Shown here: positions 7,480-15,876 of the stretch, in pieces
How the letters are laid out: each line of letters opens with the position of its first letter
How positions within the stretch are numbered: position 1 is the stretch's first letter
From: Planctomycetia bacterium
GTDB taxonomy: Bacteria > Planctomycetota > Planctomycetia > Pirellulales > Thermoguttaceae
Assembly: GCA_030539035.1 (NCBI GenBank)
Contig: JAUNSU010000033.1
Span: forward strand, 1-35,524
Length of the DNA stretch: 35,524 bases
Reading direction: 5' to 3'
Notes under the pieces: generated by a model
What the model was told of the DNA's origin: nothing
The model's input: the letters and a program-made list of their open reading frames with translations, nothing else
The model's database searches: none
Translations under genes and position numbers: made by a program

Positions 7480-8535
7480 ATGGCGAAAAACAAGATCGAT
7501 GTTTACAAGGACTGGCTCAAGATCAATGCGGCGAATCGTCCATTAAATTACTATCAGCTTCTTCGGCTTAAGACATTTGAAGACGATATTGCTCTGATCC
7601 GCAAGCAGTATCGGGAATTGAACGCTTATATCCGAAAGTTTGCGACAGGCGACTATATCGAGGAATCGCAGGCGCTTCTGAACGAGATGGCCAAGGCGAT
7701 GCTTTGTCTTACGGATGCGGAACGAAAAGAGGATTACGATTTTCGGCTTGGGCGGAAAAAGGAAGGTGCGGAAACGGATCAGGTTGGCCGCCGAACCTTT
7801 GAGGATGTTCTTCTGGAAAATCGGGTTCTCACCCCGGAACAGCTGAAGAAATCGAAGATGTATGCGGACGCAGTCGGCTTGGATCTCGAAATGGCGATTA
7901 TCCAGCAAAAGCACGCGGCCCCGGAAAATGTAATGATGGCCTATGCGGAAGCAAACGGATATCCTTTTGTGAATCTGGATGATGTTCCTGTCGATGAATA
8001 CTATGTTCCGCAGATCAATCCGGTTCTTGCCCGTCAACATTCGTTTATTCCGATTCTCAGCGATATGGGAAAACTGATCCTTGCCTCTCCGACTCCGTTG
8101 GATCTTGATGTGGAAGCGGAACTTCAGCAGCTTTTCCGGATGCCGGTTCGCTGCGCGATTTGCACTCCGAGCCAGGTTAATGCCGCGATTGCGAAATATT
8201 ATCCCCGGGATGCTGTCCAGATCTTTGTCGATCATGATGATCCGCAGGAACAGACGGGAGCAGGAGCGGCTAATCCGGCCGCGGGGCCCGCCAAAAAGAC
8301 AGCGGTCAAAAAGAACAAATCCAAAGAACCGCTTTCTAAAGCGGCGAAGATGAATCGTCTGAAAATATCCGGAATGACCGCGAACTTCGCGTTTCTGATC
8401 ACGATGTTCGGGCGGTATTTTATGAATTCGCGGATCCCAGCTTGGAATTACGTTCCGAGCGCTCTGATCGCGGCAGTGATCTTGGGCGGAATTGCTTTCT
8501 GGTTTACGTCGAAAGAGATCGAACCGAAAGAATGA
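7480..8535 (+). CDS. J-like / MshEN-domain membrane protein without an ATPase
   Basis: 351 residues. The N-terminal 90 resemble a DnaJ-type domain seen in planctomycete proteins (NYYQLLRLKTFEDD, then LTDAERKEDYDF), but the HPD tripeptide needed to stimulate Hsp70 is absent. Residues about 104-245 look like the N-terminal domain of GspE/PilB secretion ATPases (MshEN/T2SSE_N; TFEDVLLENRVLTPEQL, then GKLILASPTPLDLDVEAEL), a domain that can bind cyclic di-GMP in other proteins. The Walker ATPase normally following is missing. A Lys/Ala-rich linker leads to two transmembrane helices (about 299-316 and 324-345). AAGGTGAAATT precedes the ATG, and the gap to the glycosyltransferase is 4 bases. It is the last gene of the operon. 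A sensory or docking role in envelope polysaccharide export is possible but inferred. Confidence 0.75.
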   Translation: MAKNKIDVYKDWLKINAANRPLNYYQLLRLKTFEDDIALIRKQYRELNAYIRKFATGDYIEESQALLNEMAKAMLCLTDAERKEDYDFRLGRKKEGAETDQVGRRTFEDVLLENRVLTPEQLKKSKMYADAVGLDLEMAIIQQKHAAPENVMMAYAEANGYPFVNLDDVPVDEYYVPQINPVLARQHSFIPILSDMGKLILASPTPLDLDVEAELQQLFRMPVRCAICTPSQVNAAIAKYYPRDAVQIFVDHDDPQEQTGAGAANPAAGPAKKTAVKKNKSKEPLSKAAKMNRLKISGMTANFAFLITMFGRYFMNSRIPAWNYVPSALIAAVILGGIAFWFTSKEIEPKE

Positions 8536-8594
8536 TCGAATAATCGAAAAAGTTTCAAAAAAAGAAAAATGATACTTTTGCAGATTAGTATAAT

Positions 8595-8626
8595 AAAAAA
8601 GACAGGCTGTTGAGTCTGTCTTTTTT
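8595..8626. terminator. Bidirectional intrinsic terminator
   Basis: AAAAAAGACAG (8595-8605) and CTGTCTTTTTT (8616-8626) form an 11-bp stem with a 10-base loop, flanked by A and T tracts. It lies between the convergent operon end (8535) and tatA (ending 8653) and can serve both. Confidence 0.9.
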
Positions 8627-8652
8627 CGTAATAAATTTTTCAAAAAACGGAA

Positions 8653-8847
8653 TTATTCTTCATCCGATTTTTTTTCTACTGATTTCTGAGAGGCCTTGTC
8701 GACTTCTTCGTCAATTCCCTTGACGCCTTTTTTGAATTCGACGACGCTTCTTCCCAGCGAACGCATTACCTGCGGCAAGCGATCTCCAAAAAGGAGGAGG
8801 GCAATACCGGCAACGATCAGTAATTGGATAGGACTCGGTGAAAACAT
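8653..8847 (-). CDS. tatA: Sec-independent protein translocase subunit TatA
   Basis: A 64-residue TatA/TatE family protein of the twin-arginine translocase, which exports folded proteins across the cytoplasmic membrane. It has one N-terminal transmembrane helix (IQLLIVAGIALLLFGDRLPQV), the conserved FG turn, an amphipathic helix (RSLGRSVVEFKKGVKG) and a charged tail. The ATG at 8847 has AAGGAG a few bases upstream; an in-frame ATG at 8883 would add 12 unlikely residues. A promoter (8942-8969) and a hairpin in the leader (8890-8921) lie upstream. tatC and tatB are not in the window. Two other proteins here carry twin-arginine signals (16806-17654 and 26489-27526). Confidence 0.93.
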   Translation of the reverse strand: MFSPSPIQLLIVAGIALLLFGDRLPQVMRSLGRSVVEFKKGVKGIDEEVDKASQKSVEKKSDEE

Positions 8848-8889
8848 AATATTCTCCTTTACTTGGGTGCTGTTAAATTTCATGGCGGG

Positions 8890-8921
8890 AAAAAATCAAA
8901 GAGCAGTTCCTGCTTGCTCTT
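8890..8921 (-). promoter_or_regulatory. Possible attenuator hairpin in the tatA leader
   Basis: Read leftward, AAGAGCA (8921-8915) pairs with TGCTCTT (8905-8899) around a 9-base loop, followed by TGATTTTTT ending at 8890. It lies between the predicted tatA promoter and the tatA start and has the form of an intrinsic terminator. The stem is only 7 bp, so the call is tentative. Confidence 0.35.
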
Positions 8922-8941
8922 CTTCTCTGTCTCTACTCATC

Positions 8942-8969
8942 ATTCTATCAGGTTTGGATATAATGTCAA
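8942..8969 (-). promoter_or_regulatory. Putative sigma70 promoter of tatA
   Basis: On the minus strand TTGACA (8969-8964), a 16-base spacer and TAGAAT (8947-8942) form a near-consensus promoter, implying a leader of about 88 bases. Confidence 0.6.
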
Positions 8970-9177
8970 ATCAATTCAGGGAAAATTTTTAAAGAAAAAC
9001 GAAGAGATTTTCGGTAATATGGATAATATGAAAAAAATACAAGTTTGTATCCAGAATAAAATACGGGAAATTTCAAAATTCCTCTTGATGTAAAATGAAA
9101 TATTTTGTATTCTTCACCTGTGATTGTTGCAAGGTATTTTAATATTATTCGAAACATCCTTTTTAGAAGATTGTTTT

Positions 9178-12100
9178 ATGCGCGAAAATTTAGAAAATAA
9201 AAGAATGAACAATACGACAGAAAAGCTCTTGATCGTGGTTTTTCTGCTTTGCTTTTTTGTTCCGAATGAAAGTCTTTGCGGTCAGGAAAATTCACGAACA
9301 CTCGAAGAAGTCTCCGGACAATCGTTGCGTGATATGAATGGTCTTCATTATATGAACAGGAATTTTGTCAACCAGCCGGACGGCAAACCGGTTCCGCAAT
9401 CAGAAGATGATCAATGGATTCCGAATATGTCGCTGGATACGAAAAACGCGGCAAAAACGGGAACTGTTCCGAGCGGAAATACTGTTCCGAACCGAAATAT
9501 TCCGGCGGCGGTTCCGGCGCAAGCGGCCGTTCCGTCAATGGGGCAGGGGAGCTCCGCAGGAACACCTCTTGCGTCCAATACACCGGAAAAGGTTGCCCTT
9601 CAGTCGAATTACAGTCCCGGTTTTCAGGTAGGATCTTCCGCTCCGTCCCCGAAATCGGTTTACGTGCCTCCAACTCCCCCTCAAAATGAACCCCGCTATT
9701 TATCGACTCCTGAACTGAATCGCCTTCCGGAAGCCCCCAAGCCGCAAACAGTATCGGCTGCGCCCAGTACGGAGCGGATCGTTGTTCCTGCGTCCGGATT
9801 TGCCAAACCGGTCCAAAAAGAAAATGAAGATTGGGACGACGCCGCATTTGCGTTTTCTGGAAATAAACCCGCGGAAAGAAGTCGAAATTCGGGATCCGTT
9901 CCCGCACAATCCCCTGCGCCTGTTCCGAATCATGCGTCTGTTCAATCGGTGATTCCGGCTCCCGTAGTCCAAGCGAAAGCAGGCACTTCCGCTGTTTCCG
10001 CCGCACCGAATACCGTTTCCGTCGCACCGAAAAAAGAATGGGAAAGTCCTTTCTCCAAGGCGGGCGATCAAAAAGGAAAAGAAGTTCTTCTGAGCGGAAA
10101 GAAGATGTCGGAAACCGATCTTTCCGATCGAATCATTGAAGACATCCGGGTTTCCGGACTGGAAATTCCGACCACAAAATTCAATAAGATCATTAAAACG
10201 AAGATCGGAAACAAATTCAATCAGCAGACATTGGAAGAGGACAAACGGGCTCTTCTTCAGACCAAGCAGTTTATCGATGTCGTCGTTTCCACTTCCGTTA
10301 ATCCGGAACATACAGACAAGGTGATCGTGAATTTCGATTTGACTTCACGCCGTCTGATGCAGTATATCAAAGTCGTCGGAAATCAAAAGATCTCCAAGTC
10401 AACCATTCTGGAAGAACTCGGAATGAAACGGGGAGAGACGCGTCTGGATCCTTATGATGTCGAAAACGGACGAATTCGGATTATCGAACTTTATAAAAAC
10501 AAGGGATATACCGAACCTTACGTGGAAATTCTTCGAGGAGACCGTCCGGAAGATATCGGCGTCGTCTATTTGATCAACGATGGGCTCAAGCAGAAAGTTC
10601 TTAAAACGATCTTTGAAGGAAATACGATTGCGAGCAATTCGCGTTTGAAAAGTCTGGTTGGAACAAAACCCGGGTTTCTCTATCTCATCGGAGGGGATTT
10701 TACCCGTGAACGGCTTGATGAGGATATTACAAAACTCCTTGAATACTATCGAAAATTGGGATTCTTCGACGCACAGGTCGATCGGGAATTCGAAGAAGGG
10801 GAAGGATATACCGGACTTGGCAAGGAAAATGCCTGGGTAACCGTAAAATATATCATTAACGAAGGACCCCGATACAAAATCCGAAAAGTTCTCATCGATG
10901 GAAATAATAAACTCGATGAAAAAGCAATTCGCGAGAAAATCAAAATGAAGAACGGGGATTTCTACAATCAGATGTCGGTTGAAGAAGACCGCATCGCGAT
11001 TAAGAACCGGTATCACGATATCGGATACGTACTGGCCGATATTGAACCTTCGCAGATCTTTACGGATCAGGACGGTTTTTTGGATATTCGATTCAAGATC
11101 GCAGAAAAGGATCGATACCGCGTTCGCGATATTCTGGTCGATTATCAAGGCGAAGAAGCCCGAACCAAATCGACCGTGATTTTGAATATGCTTGATTTTG
11201 CACCGGGCCAGCTGATCAATGGACCGGATATTCGCCGAAGTGAATCGACTCTTCGCCGGAGCGGATATTTTAACGACAAGATCTCCGACGGAATTCTTCC
11301 GACGATCAAGATCATTCCGGATACCGATCCGCCGATGAAGATCCAGGCCAAGGATCTTCACAAGAAGAAAAAGGAGGTCAAGGAGCCGGAAAGCGGAAAG
11401 TTCGATGGAAAGCCGGAAGAAGAGTCGGCGGAAAAGAAGGATCCTTCCGTAATTCGCGGACAGGTCCGCCAGCTGCCGAGCAGTTTTGGAACATCGACGG
11501 CATCAGGATCCTATAATCCCGGTTTTTCAACGGCTCCGGCGGTATCGAATCCAAGTCCGGTTCCTGCGGCAAGCGCGGGAAACAGCGGAACACAGCCGGC
11601 GGCCTCCGTTTCTCCTTATTCCGATACTTCGATGTATAATAATTACAACACCGCCAGCATGAATCCTTCGGGAACGCAGCAGGGAACGGTTGTCCCGGCG
11701 CAATCGGTTTACGGATCGAATACGACCGCAGGAACCGTTCAGCCGCAGTTGGCGGGCAGTGTCAATAATCCCGCCGGAACACCGCAGCTGGCTTCGACCC
11801 AGGCGCCGGGATTTACCGGAGCCGGAGTGGATGCCGTATTCCCGGGCTCGGTCCAGCAGCAGCGTCTGAGTAATCAGCTTCTCGGTAATGGACTTGACGG
11901 GGATGATGGAACTATCCATAATGCGGACGTGATTGCCCAGGTCAAAGAAGGACGAACCGGAATGTTCCAGGCGTCGATTGGAGTGAACTCCGATTACGGT
12001 TTGATCGGCAATATCAGCTTGACCGAACGGAACTTCGATATGTTCAAATGGCCAACCGATATTTTTCGCATGGATGGTTGGAAAGATTCCTTCCGCGGGG

Positions 12101-12996
12101 CAGGGCAGATCTTCCAGCTTCAGGCGTCGCCGGGAACCGAGATCCAGCGCTATTCCGCTTCCTGGGATGTTCCCCATGTTTTGGATTCCAATTTCAGCTT
12201 TGGATCGACCGTAATGTACGGAGACCGAAATTATACCGACTGGTTCGAATCGCGATACGGCGGTGAACTCCGGTTGGGACGGCAGTGGACTCCAAGATTT
12301 TCCACCTCGCTCGACGGATCCATTTATAATGTAAAATTGAGTGATCCGATGGTCAACTTTGTTCCTGATCTCAATGAAGCGCTTGGAAATCACATGATGT
12401 ATACGGCCGGGTTGAGCGCCTCCTATGATACCCGTAATCATCCGTTCCTTCCTTCCGATGGATATGTTGTAAAAGGATCGGCGGAACAGGTGCTCGGCGA
12501 TTTCAAATATCCGCGCGTTTCTCTGGATGCTCGTACTTATTTCACTATGCATAAACGGTGGGACGGAACGGGAAAATGGATCTTGGGACTTCGATCGGCC
12601 GCCGGCTGGACCGGGGATAAGACCCCGATCTACGACCGATACTTCGGCGGCGGTTCCATGAACCTCAGAGGCTTCGAATATCGTGAGGTAACCCCAAGAT
12701 ATCTAAATTCCTCTTTCGGTGTCGGGGGTAATTTCGAATTTTATAATTCCGCAGAACTTCTGGTTCCTGTTTCCGGAGGTGATGAATTCATGCTCGCCTT
12801 CTTCCTGGATACCGGAACGGTGAGCCCGAAGATCAGTAATTGGGATACTTATCGTGTTGCGCCCGGCTTCGGGTTCCGTATCGCGATTCCGATGCTCGGA
12901 CCGGCTCCGCTGGCTTTGGACTTCGCGTTCCCGGTGAACAAAGGGAAGGGCGATGTGGAACAGGTCTTCAGCTTCTCGATCACCGGATCGCGCTGA
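9178..12996 (+). CDS. bamA: BamA/Omp85 outer-membrane assembly protein with long low-complexity tracts
   Basis: A 1272-residue Omp85 protein, much longer than the roughly 800 of proteobacterial BamA. After a signal peptide (KLLIVVFLLCFFVPNESLCG) comes a Pro/Ala/Ser-rich tract (about 80-310). Five POTRA-like domains follow (about 317-725), starting near EDIRVSGLEIP, QYIKVVGNQKISK, KTIFEGNTIAS, RKVLIDGNNKLDE and RDILVDYQG. A second Pro/Ser/Thr/Gly-rich tract of nearly 200 residues (about 721-915) precedes the 16-strand beta barrel (about 921-1272), which contains the lid-loop motif NLRGFEYRE, the counterpart of VRGF. The protein ends FSFSITGSR, without a terminal aromatic. ATG 9178 was chosen because AGAAGA (9165-9170) lies 7 bases upstream; ATG 9205 would give a shorter, more typical signal peptide and cannot be excluded. 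It folds and inserts outer-membrane proteins. Confidence 0.9.
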   Translation: MRENLENKRMNNTTEKLLIVVFLLCFFVPNESLCGQENSRTLEEVSGQSLRDMNGLHYMNRNFVNQPDGKPVPQSEDDQWIPNMSLDTKNAAKTGTVPSGNTVPNRNIPAAVPAQAAVPSMGQGSSAGTPLASNTPEKVALQSNYSPGFQVGSSAPSPKSVYVPPTPPQNEPRYLSTPELNRLPEAPKPQTVSAAPSTERIVVPASGFAKPVQKENEDWDDAAFAFSGNKPAERSRNSGSVPAQSPAPVPNHASVQSVIPAPVVQAKAGTSAVSAAPNTVSVAPKKEWESPFSKAGDQKGKEVLLSGKKMSETDLSDRIIEDIRVSGLEIPTTKFNKIIKTKIGNKFNQQTLEEDKRALLQTKQFIDVVVSTSVNPEHTDKVIVNFDLTSRRLMQYIKVVGNQKISKSTILEELGMKRGETRLDPYDVENGRIRIIELYKNKGYTEPYVEILRGDRPEDIGVVYLINDGLKQKVLKTIFEGNTIASNSRLKSLVGTKPGFLYLIGGDFTRERLDEDITKLLEYYRKLGFFDAQVDREFEEGEGYTGLGKENAWVTVKYIINEGPRYKIRKVLIDGNNKLDEKAIREKIKMKNGDFYNQMSVEEDRIAIKNRYHDIGYVLADIEPSQIFTDQDGFLDIRFKIAEKDRYRVRDILVDYQGEEARTKSTVILNMLDFAPGQLINGPDIRRSESTLRRSGYFNDKISDGILPTIKIIPDTDPPMKIQAKDLHKKKKEVKEPESGKFDGKPEEESAEKKDPSVIRGQVRQLPSSFGTSTASGSYNPGFSTAPAVSNPSPVPAASAGNSGTQPAASVSPYSDTSMYNNYNTASMNPSGTQQGTVVPAQSVYGSNTTAGTVQPQLAGSVNNPAGTPQLASTQAPGFTGAGVDAVFPGSVQQQRLSNQLLGNGLDGDDGTIHNADVIAQVKEGRTGMFQASIGVNSDYGLIGNISLTERNFDMFKWPTDIFRMDGWKDSFRGAGQIFQLQASPGTEIQRYSASWDVPHVLDSNFSFGSTVMYGDRNYTDWFESRYGGELRLGRQWTPRFSTSLDGSIYNVKLSDPMVNFVPDLNEALGNHMMYTAGLSASYDTRNHPFLPSDGYVVKGSAEQVLGDFKYPRVSLDARTYFTMHKRWDGTGKWILGLRSAAGWTGDKTPIYDRYFGGGSMNLRGFEYREVTPRYLNSSFGVGGNFEFYNSAELLVPVSGGDEFMLAFFLDTGTVSPKISNWDTYRVAPGFGFRIAIPMLGPAPLALDFAFPVNKGKGDVEQVFSFSITGSR

Positions 12997-13022
12997 TTCC
13001 TGATCGGAACAAAATTCGGGGA

Positions 13023-13068
13023 ATCGCCGGACAGAACCGCTCTTTGGAAAGCGGTTCTGTCCGGCGAT
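13023..13068 (+). terminator. Perfect 19-bp hairpin after bamA
   Basis: The arm at 13023-13041 (ATCGCCGGACAGAACCGCT) is the exact reverse complement of 13050-13068, with an 8-base loop. No U-tract follows. It is the likely transcription end or mRNA-end structure of bamA and sits just before the panC promoter. Confidence 0.65.
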
Positions 13069-13070
13069 CC

Positions 13071-13098
13071 TTGCATTATAAGAGATCCGATATAAAAT
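13071..13098 (+). promoter_or_regulatory. Putative panC promoter
   Basis: TTGCAT (13071-13076), a 16-base spacer and TAAAAT (13093-13098) lie about 100 bases before the panC ATG and immediately after the bamA hairpin. Confidence 0.5.
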
Positions 13099-13198
13099 AG
13101 AGAAAGGTCCGGCGAATCGATCCGGATCTTCGTTGTGATCCCGATTACGTATCATCCCTTAAAAATCAAATCCTGATGCAATTTCAAAGGTTGGAAAA

Positions 13199-14062
13199 AT
13201 GGCTGAAAGAAAACCGGAAGTGATCCATGATCCGAAAGAATTACAGAGTCGGCTTGCCGAACTGCGCAAACAGGGAAAAAAGATCGGACTTGTCCCGACG
13301 ATGGGAGCCCTCCATTACGGACATCTGAGCCTTGCAATCGCGGCCAAAGAGGAAAACGATATTTCTGTCGTTTCCATCTTTGTGAACCCGAAGCAGTTCG
13401 CGCCGAATGAAGATTTCGACAAGTATCCCCGAATTCTGGAAAAGGATCTCGATTTACTGGAACAGATCGGCGTCGATTTTGCTTTCGTTCCTTCTTCGTC
13501 GGATATGTATCCGGTCGGATTTGATGCGAATGTTCATGTCGGCGGCGTCTCCGAAATTCTGGAAGGATCGTTCCGCCCAACGCATTTCGACGGTGTTGCG
13601 ACCGTTGTTCTGAAATTGTTCCTGATCACAGGAGCCGATACGGCGTATTTCGGACAAAAGGATTTTCAACAGGTTGCCGTTGTCCGCAAGATGGTTCGGG
13701 ATCTCAATGTTCCCATCGATATCGTATCATGTCCGATTATACGGGAAAAAGACGGCTTGGCCCTGAGCAGCCGGAACCGCTATCTTTCCGAAGAGGAAAG
13801 AAAAAGTGCCTTGATCCTCTATGAAGCGCTTGGACAGGCGGAATTCATGATTCATTCGGGAACGAGAAATGCCGCGGCGGTCAAGGCGGAACTGCGCCGT
13901 ATGATCGAAGCCGTTCCGGATGCCGAAATCGATTATATCGAGATCGCCGATCCCGCTTCTTTGATCGAAATGGAAAATATCGCCGGAAATGTCGTTGTTC
14001 TGCTCGCTGTCCGAATTGGAAAAACGCGCCTGATCGATAATATGATCGTTCAGCCGAAATAG
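13199..14062 (+). CDS. panC: Pantothenate synthetase
   Basis: A 287-residue cytoplasmic enzyme of the usual PanC length that joins pantoate and beta-alanine with ATP, through a pantoyl-adenylate, to make vitamin B5 for coenzyme A. Visible motifs are PTMGALHYGH (His39 and His42 of the HIGH-like ATP site), VNPKQFAPNEDFDKYPR, FGQKDFQQ and the KMSKS-like REKDGLALSSRNRYLS. AAGG about 10 bases before the ATG can serve as the ribosome site. It has its own promoter and converges on the EamA gene with 17 bases between them. No panB or panD lies nearby. Confidence 0.97.
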   Translation: MAERKPEVIHDPKELQSRLAELRKQGKKIGLVPTMGALHYGHLSLAIAAKEENDISVVSIFVNPKQFAPNEDFDKYPRILEKDLDLLEQIGVDFAFVPSSSDMYPVGFDANVHVGGVSEILEGSFRPTHFDGVATVVLKLFLITGADTAYFGQKDFQQVAVVRKMVRDLNVPIDIVSCPIIREKDGLALSSRNRYLSEEERKSALILYEALGQAEFMIHSGTRNAAAVKAELRRMIEAVPDAEIDYIEIADPASLIEMENIAGNVVVLLAVRIGKTRLIDNMIVQPK

Positions 14063-14079
14063 ATCCGGATCATTCTTTC

Positions 14080-14979
14080 CTATCGGCGGTCGAGGGCGAC
14101 GAGAACGACGGAGACAAGAATCAGAATGATCCCGAGAACGATCCGTACTGTAAGGACTTCATGAAAGACGGCGACACCGAAAAAGACGGCGGTCAACGGC
14201 TCCAGCGCTCCGATAATCGATGTTCCTGTCGCTCCAAGACGGGGGAGGGCAAGTGAAGTAAATCCGATGCTGGCCGCCGTCGAGATCAGGGAAAGTCCGG
14301 CGATATTCAAACAGACAAAAGGCGTGAACGATCCTTTGAACGACATTCCGCCTCCAATCCGAACAAGAAAAAAGATCAGACAGAACAGAACGACGTAAAA
14401 GGTCAACTTGCCCGCTCCGATTTTTTGAATCCATGGAAGACGGTTGACCGTGATCAGATAAAGCGCGTAGGTCAACGCCGATAAAAGCGCGTAAACGATC
14501 CCCGCAATACTGAGAAAACCTCCTTCGGCGGTTCGGCAAAGGAGTCCGACTCCGATACAGGAGAGCAGAATACACAGGATCGTTGTGAGTCCCATCCGTT
14601 CATGAAAGACAAACAGCATGATCGGCGCGACCATTACCGGATAGACGAAAAGAAGCGTGGAGGCAATTCCCGCGTCCATTTTCGTATAGCTCAAAAAAAG
14701 GAAAAAGGAAGTCAATGCAAAAAGAAGTCCGCAAAGAACGGATCCCGCGAATTCTTTAACCGTCAAGCGAAGGGACTCGCCGCGCAGAAGAACAAGAGCG
14801 CAAAGGAACAGCGCCGCCGGAAGATACCGGACGAATAGGACGGAGTCCACGTTGAATCCTTCTCCGTAAAGCGGAAGGGCAAAAAGCGGATTCATTCCAT
14901 AGGTAATGGCCGCGATCACTGCATATAATACGCCCCTTGATTGGGGAGACGCGGAAGAGATGCGTTTCTGATCTTCCAT
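14080..14979 (-). CDS. EamA/DMT-family transporter
   Basis: A 299-residue polytopic membrane protein of the drug/metabolite transporter superfamily, with about ten transmembrane helices in two EamA repeats (about residues 17-148 and 160-297). Typical segments are YAVIAAITYGMNPLF at the start of repeat one, YALLSALTYALYLITVNR at the start of repeat two and GTSIIGALEPLTAVFFGVAVFHE near the end. These proteins export or import small metabolites, and the substrate cannot be read from sequence. The start is 6 bases after the esterase stop without a clear ribosome site, suggesting coupled translation in a leftward operon. Confidence 0.9.
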   Translation of the reverse strand: MEDQKRISSASPQSRGVLYAVIAAITYGMNPLFALPLYGEGFNVDSVLFVRYLPAALFLCALVLLRGESLRLTVKEFAGSVLCGLLFALTSFFLFLSYTKMDAGIASTLLFVYPVMVAPIMLFVFHERMGLTTILCILLSCIGVGLLCRTAEGGFLSIAGIVYALLSALTYALYLITVNRLPWIQKIGAGKLTFYVVLFCLIFFLVRIGGGMSFKGSFTPFVCLNIAGLSLISTAASIGFTSLALPRLGATGTSIIGALEPLTAVFFGVAVFHEVLTVRIVLGIILILVSVVLVALDRR

Positions 14980-14985
14980 TATATA

Positions 14986-15828
14986 TTACGGATTCTTCTT
15001 TTGTTGGAGCAGCCATTCATAAAGATCCGGATTGGCGTAAGTACGTGTCCAGGAATCATGTCCGACATTCTTGTAAAGGGTCAACTCGACTTTTTTCCCG
15101 CCCGCCTTTTGAATTGCATCAAAGAAATCGCGGCTGAATTGCGGACTTACGACAGAGTCGGCGTCCCCGTGAAAGATCCGGATCGGAATGGAAACGACTT
15201 TTTCCGGATGATCCAATTGTCCGCCTCCGCAGATCGGAACAGCGGCGGCAAAGCGTTCAGGCGCTTTATTCAAAAGCATCCAGGTTGCGAATCCTCCCAT
15301 GCTGATCCCTGTAATATAAATCCGGTTCTGGTCAATCGGATAGCGCAGAATCAATTCATCGAGAAAAGCAAGGATCTGATCCGGCGACCAGTATTTTCCA
15401 TCTGGACATTGAGGGGCAACGGTGAGAAATTTCCAATGATCCGCCGCTCCTTTTGCGAGCAATTTCGGAGGTCCGTGTTTTTTGACGAGTTCGGGATTAT
15501 TGCCCCGTTCGCCCGCACCATGCAGAAAGATCATAAGCGGAAAACCGTCGGCCGATTTCGCCGACTCATCTTTCGGAAGAAAGAGCCAGTATTGAAGCAG
15601 CTCTTTTTCCCCGGAAAGGGTCGGTTTGTATTCTCCGAGATTCCGGATCCGGCTGTTCCAGAAGCTGGTACTCGCCGGAAGCGCGATCTCTTTCAAAATC
15701 AATTTTCCGGGAACGTCCTTTCCTTGTTCTTTCACCGGTTCTTCGGCCGATTCGCAAAGGGAACAGAAACCGAAAATCAGAAAGAAAAACGGAAGGAGGG
15801 AAGCGATCGAACTTAATGATTTTATCAT
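14986..15828 (-). CDS. Secreted alpha/beta-hydrolase, PHB-depolymerase/LpqC-type esterase
   Basis: 280 residues starting with a signal peptide (SIASLLPFFFLIFGFCSLC, likely cut after CESA). The catalytic triad is visible: nucleophile Ser176 in GISMGG, Asp222 or Asp224 in FHGDADSVV and His257 in GHDSW. The oxyanion-hole segment FLHGAGERG is at 101-109. The family cleaves ester bonds, for example feruloyl or acetyl esters on plant polysaccharides, but the substrate here is unknown. The ATG at 15828 has AGGAAA upstream; a TTG at 15855 would only extend the signal peptide. It lies between an SDR gene and the transporter on the same strand. Confidence 0.88.
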   Translation of the reverse strand: MIKSLSSIASLLPFFFLIFGFCSLCESAEEPVKEQGKDVPGKLILKEIALPASTSFWNSRIRNLGEYKPTLSGEKELLQYWLFLPKDESAKSADGFPLMIFLHGAGERGNNPELVKKHGPPKLLAKGAADHWKFLTVAPQCPDGKYWSPDQILAFLDELILRYPIDQNRIYITGISMGGFATWMLLNKAPERFAAAVPICGGGQLDHPEKVVSIPIRIFHGDADSVVSPQFSRDFFDAIQKAGGKKVELTLYKNVGHDSWTRTYANPDLYEWLLQQKKNP

Positions 15829-15876
15829 TGATTTTCCTGTTGAATTTTTTTTCAAATAAAGGGGGAATGTGAAAAT

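Noticed and set aside
7543..8643. 366-codon leftward open frame opposite the J-like/MshEN gene
   Set aside because: Long only because of the codon bias of the real gene; composition is Arg/Ile/Phe-rich and it runs across the terminator.
11527..12552. 341-codon leftward open frame opposite the BamA barrel
   Set aside because: Shadow of the barrel coding sequence; no start site or domain.
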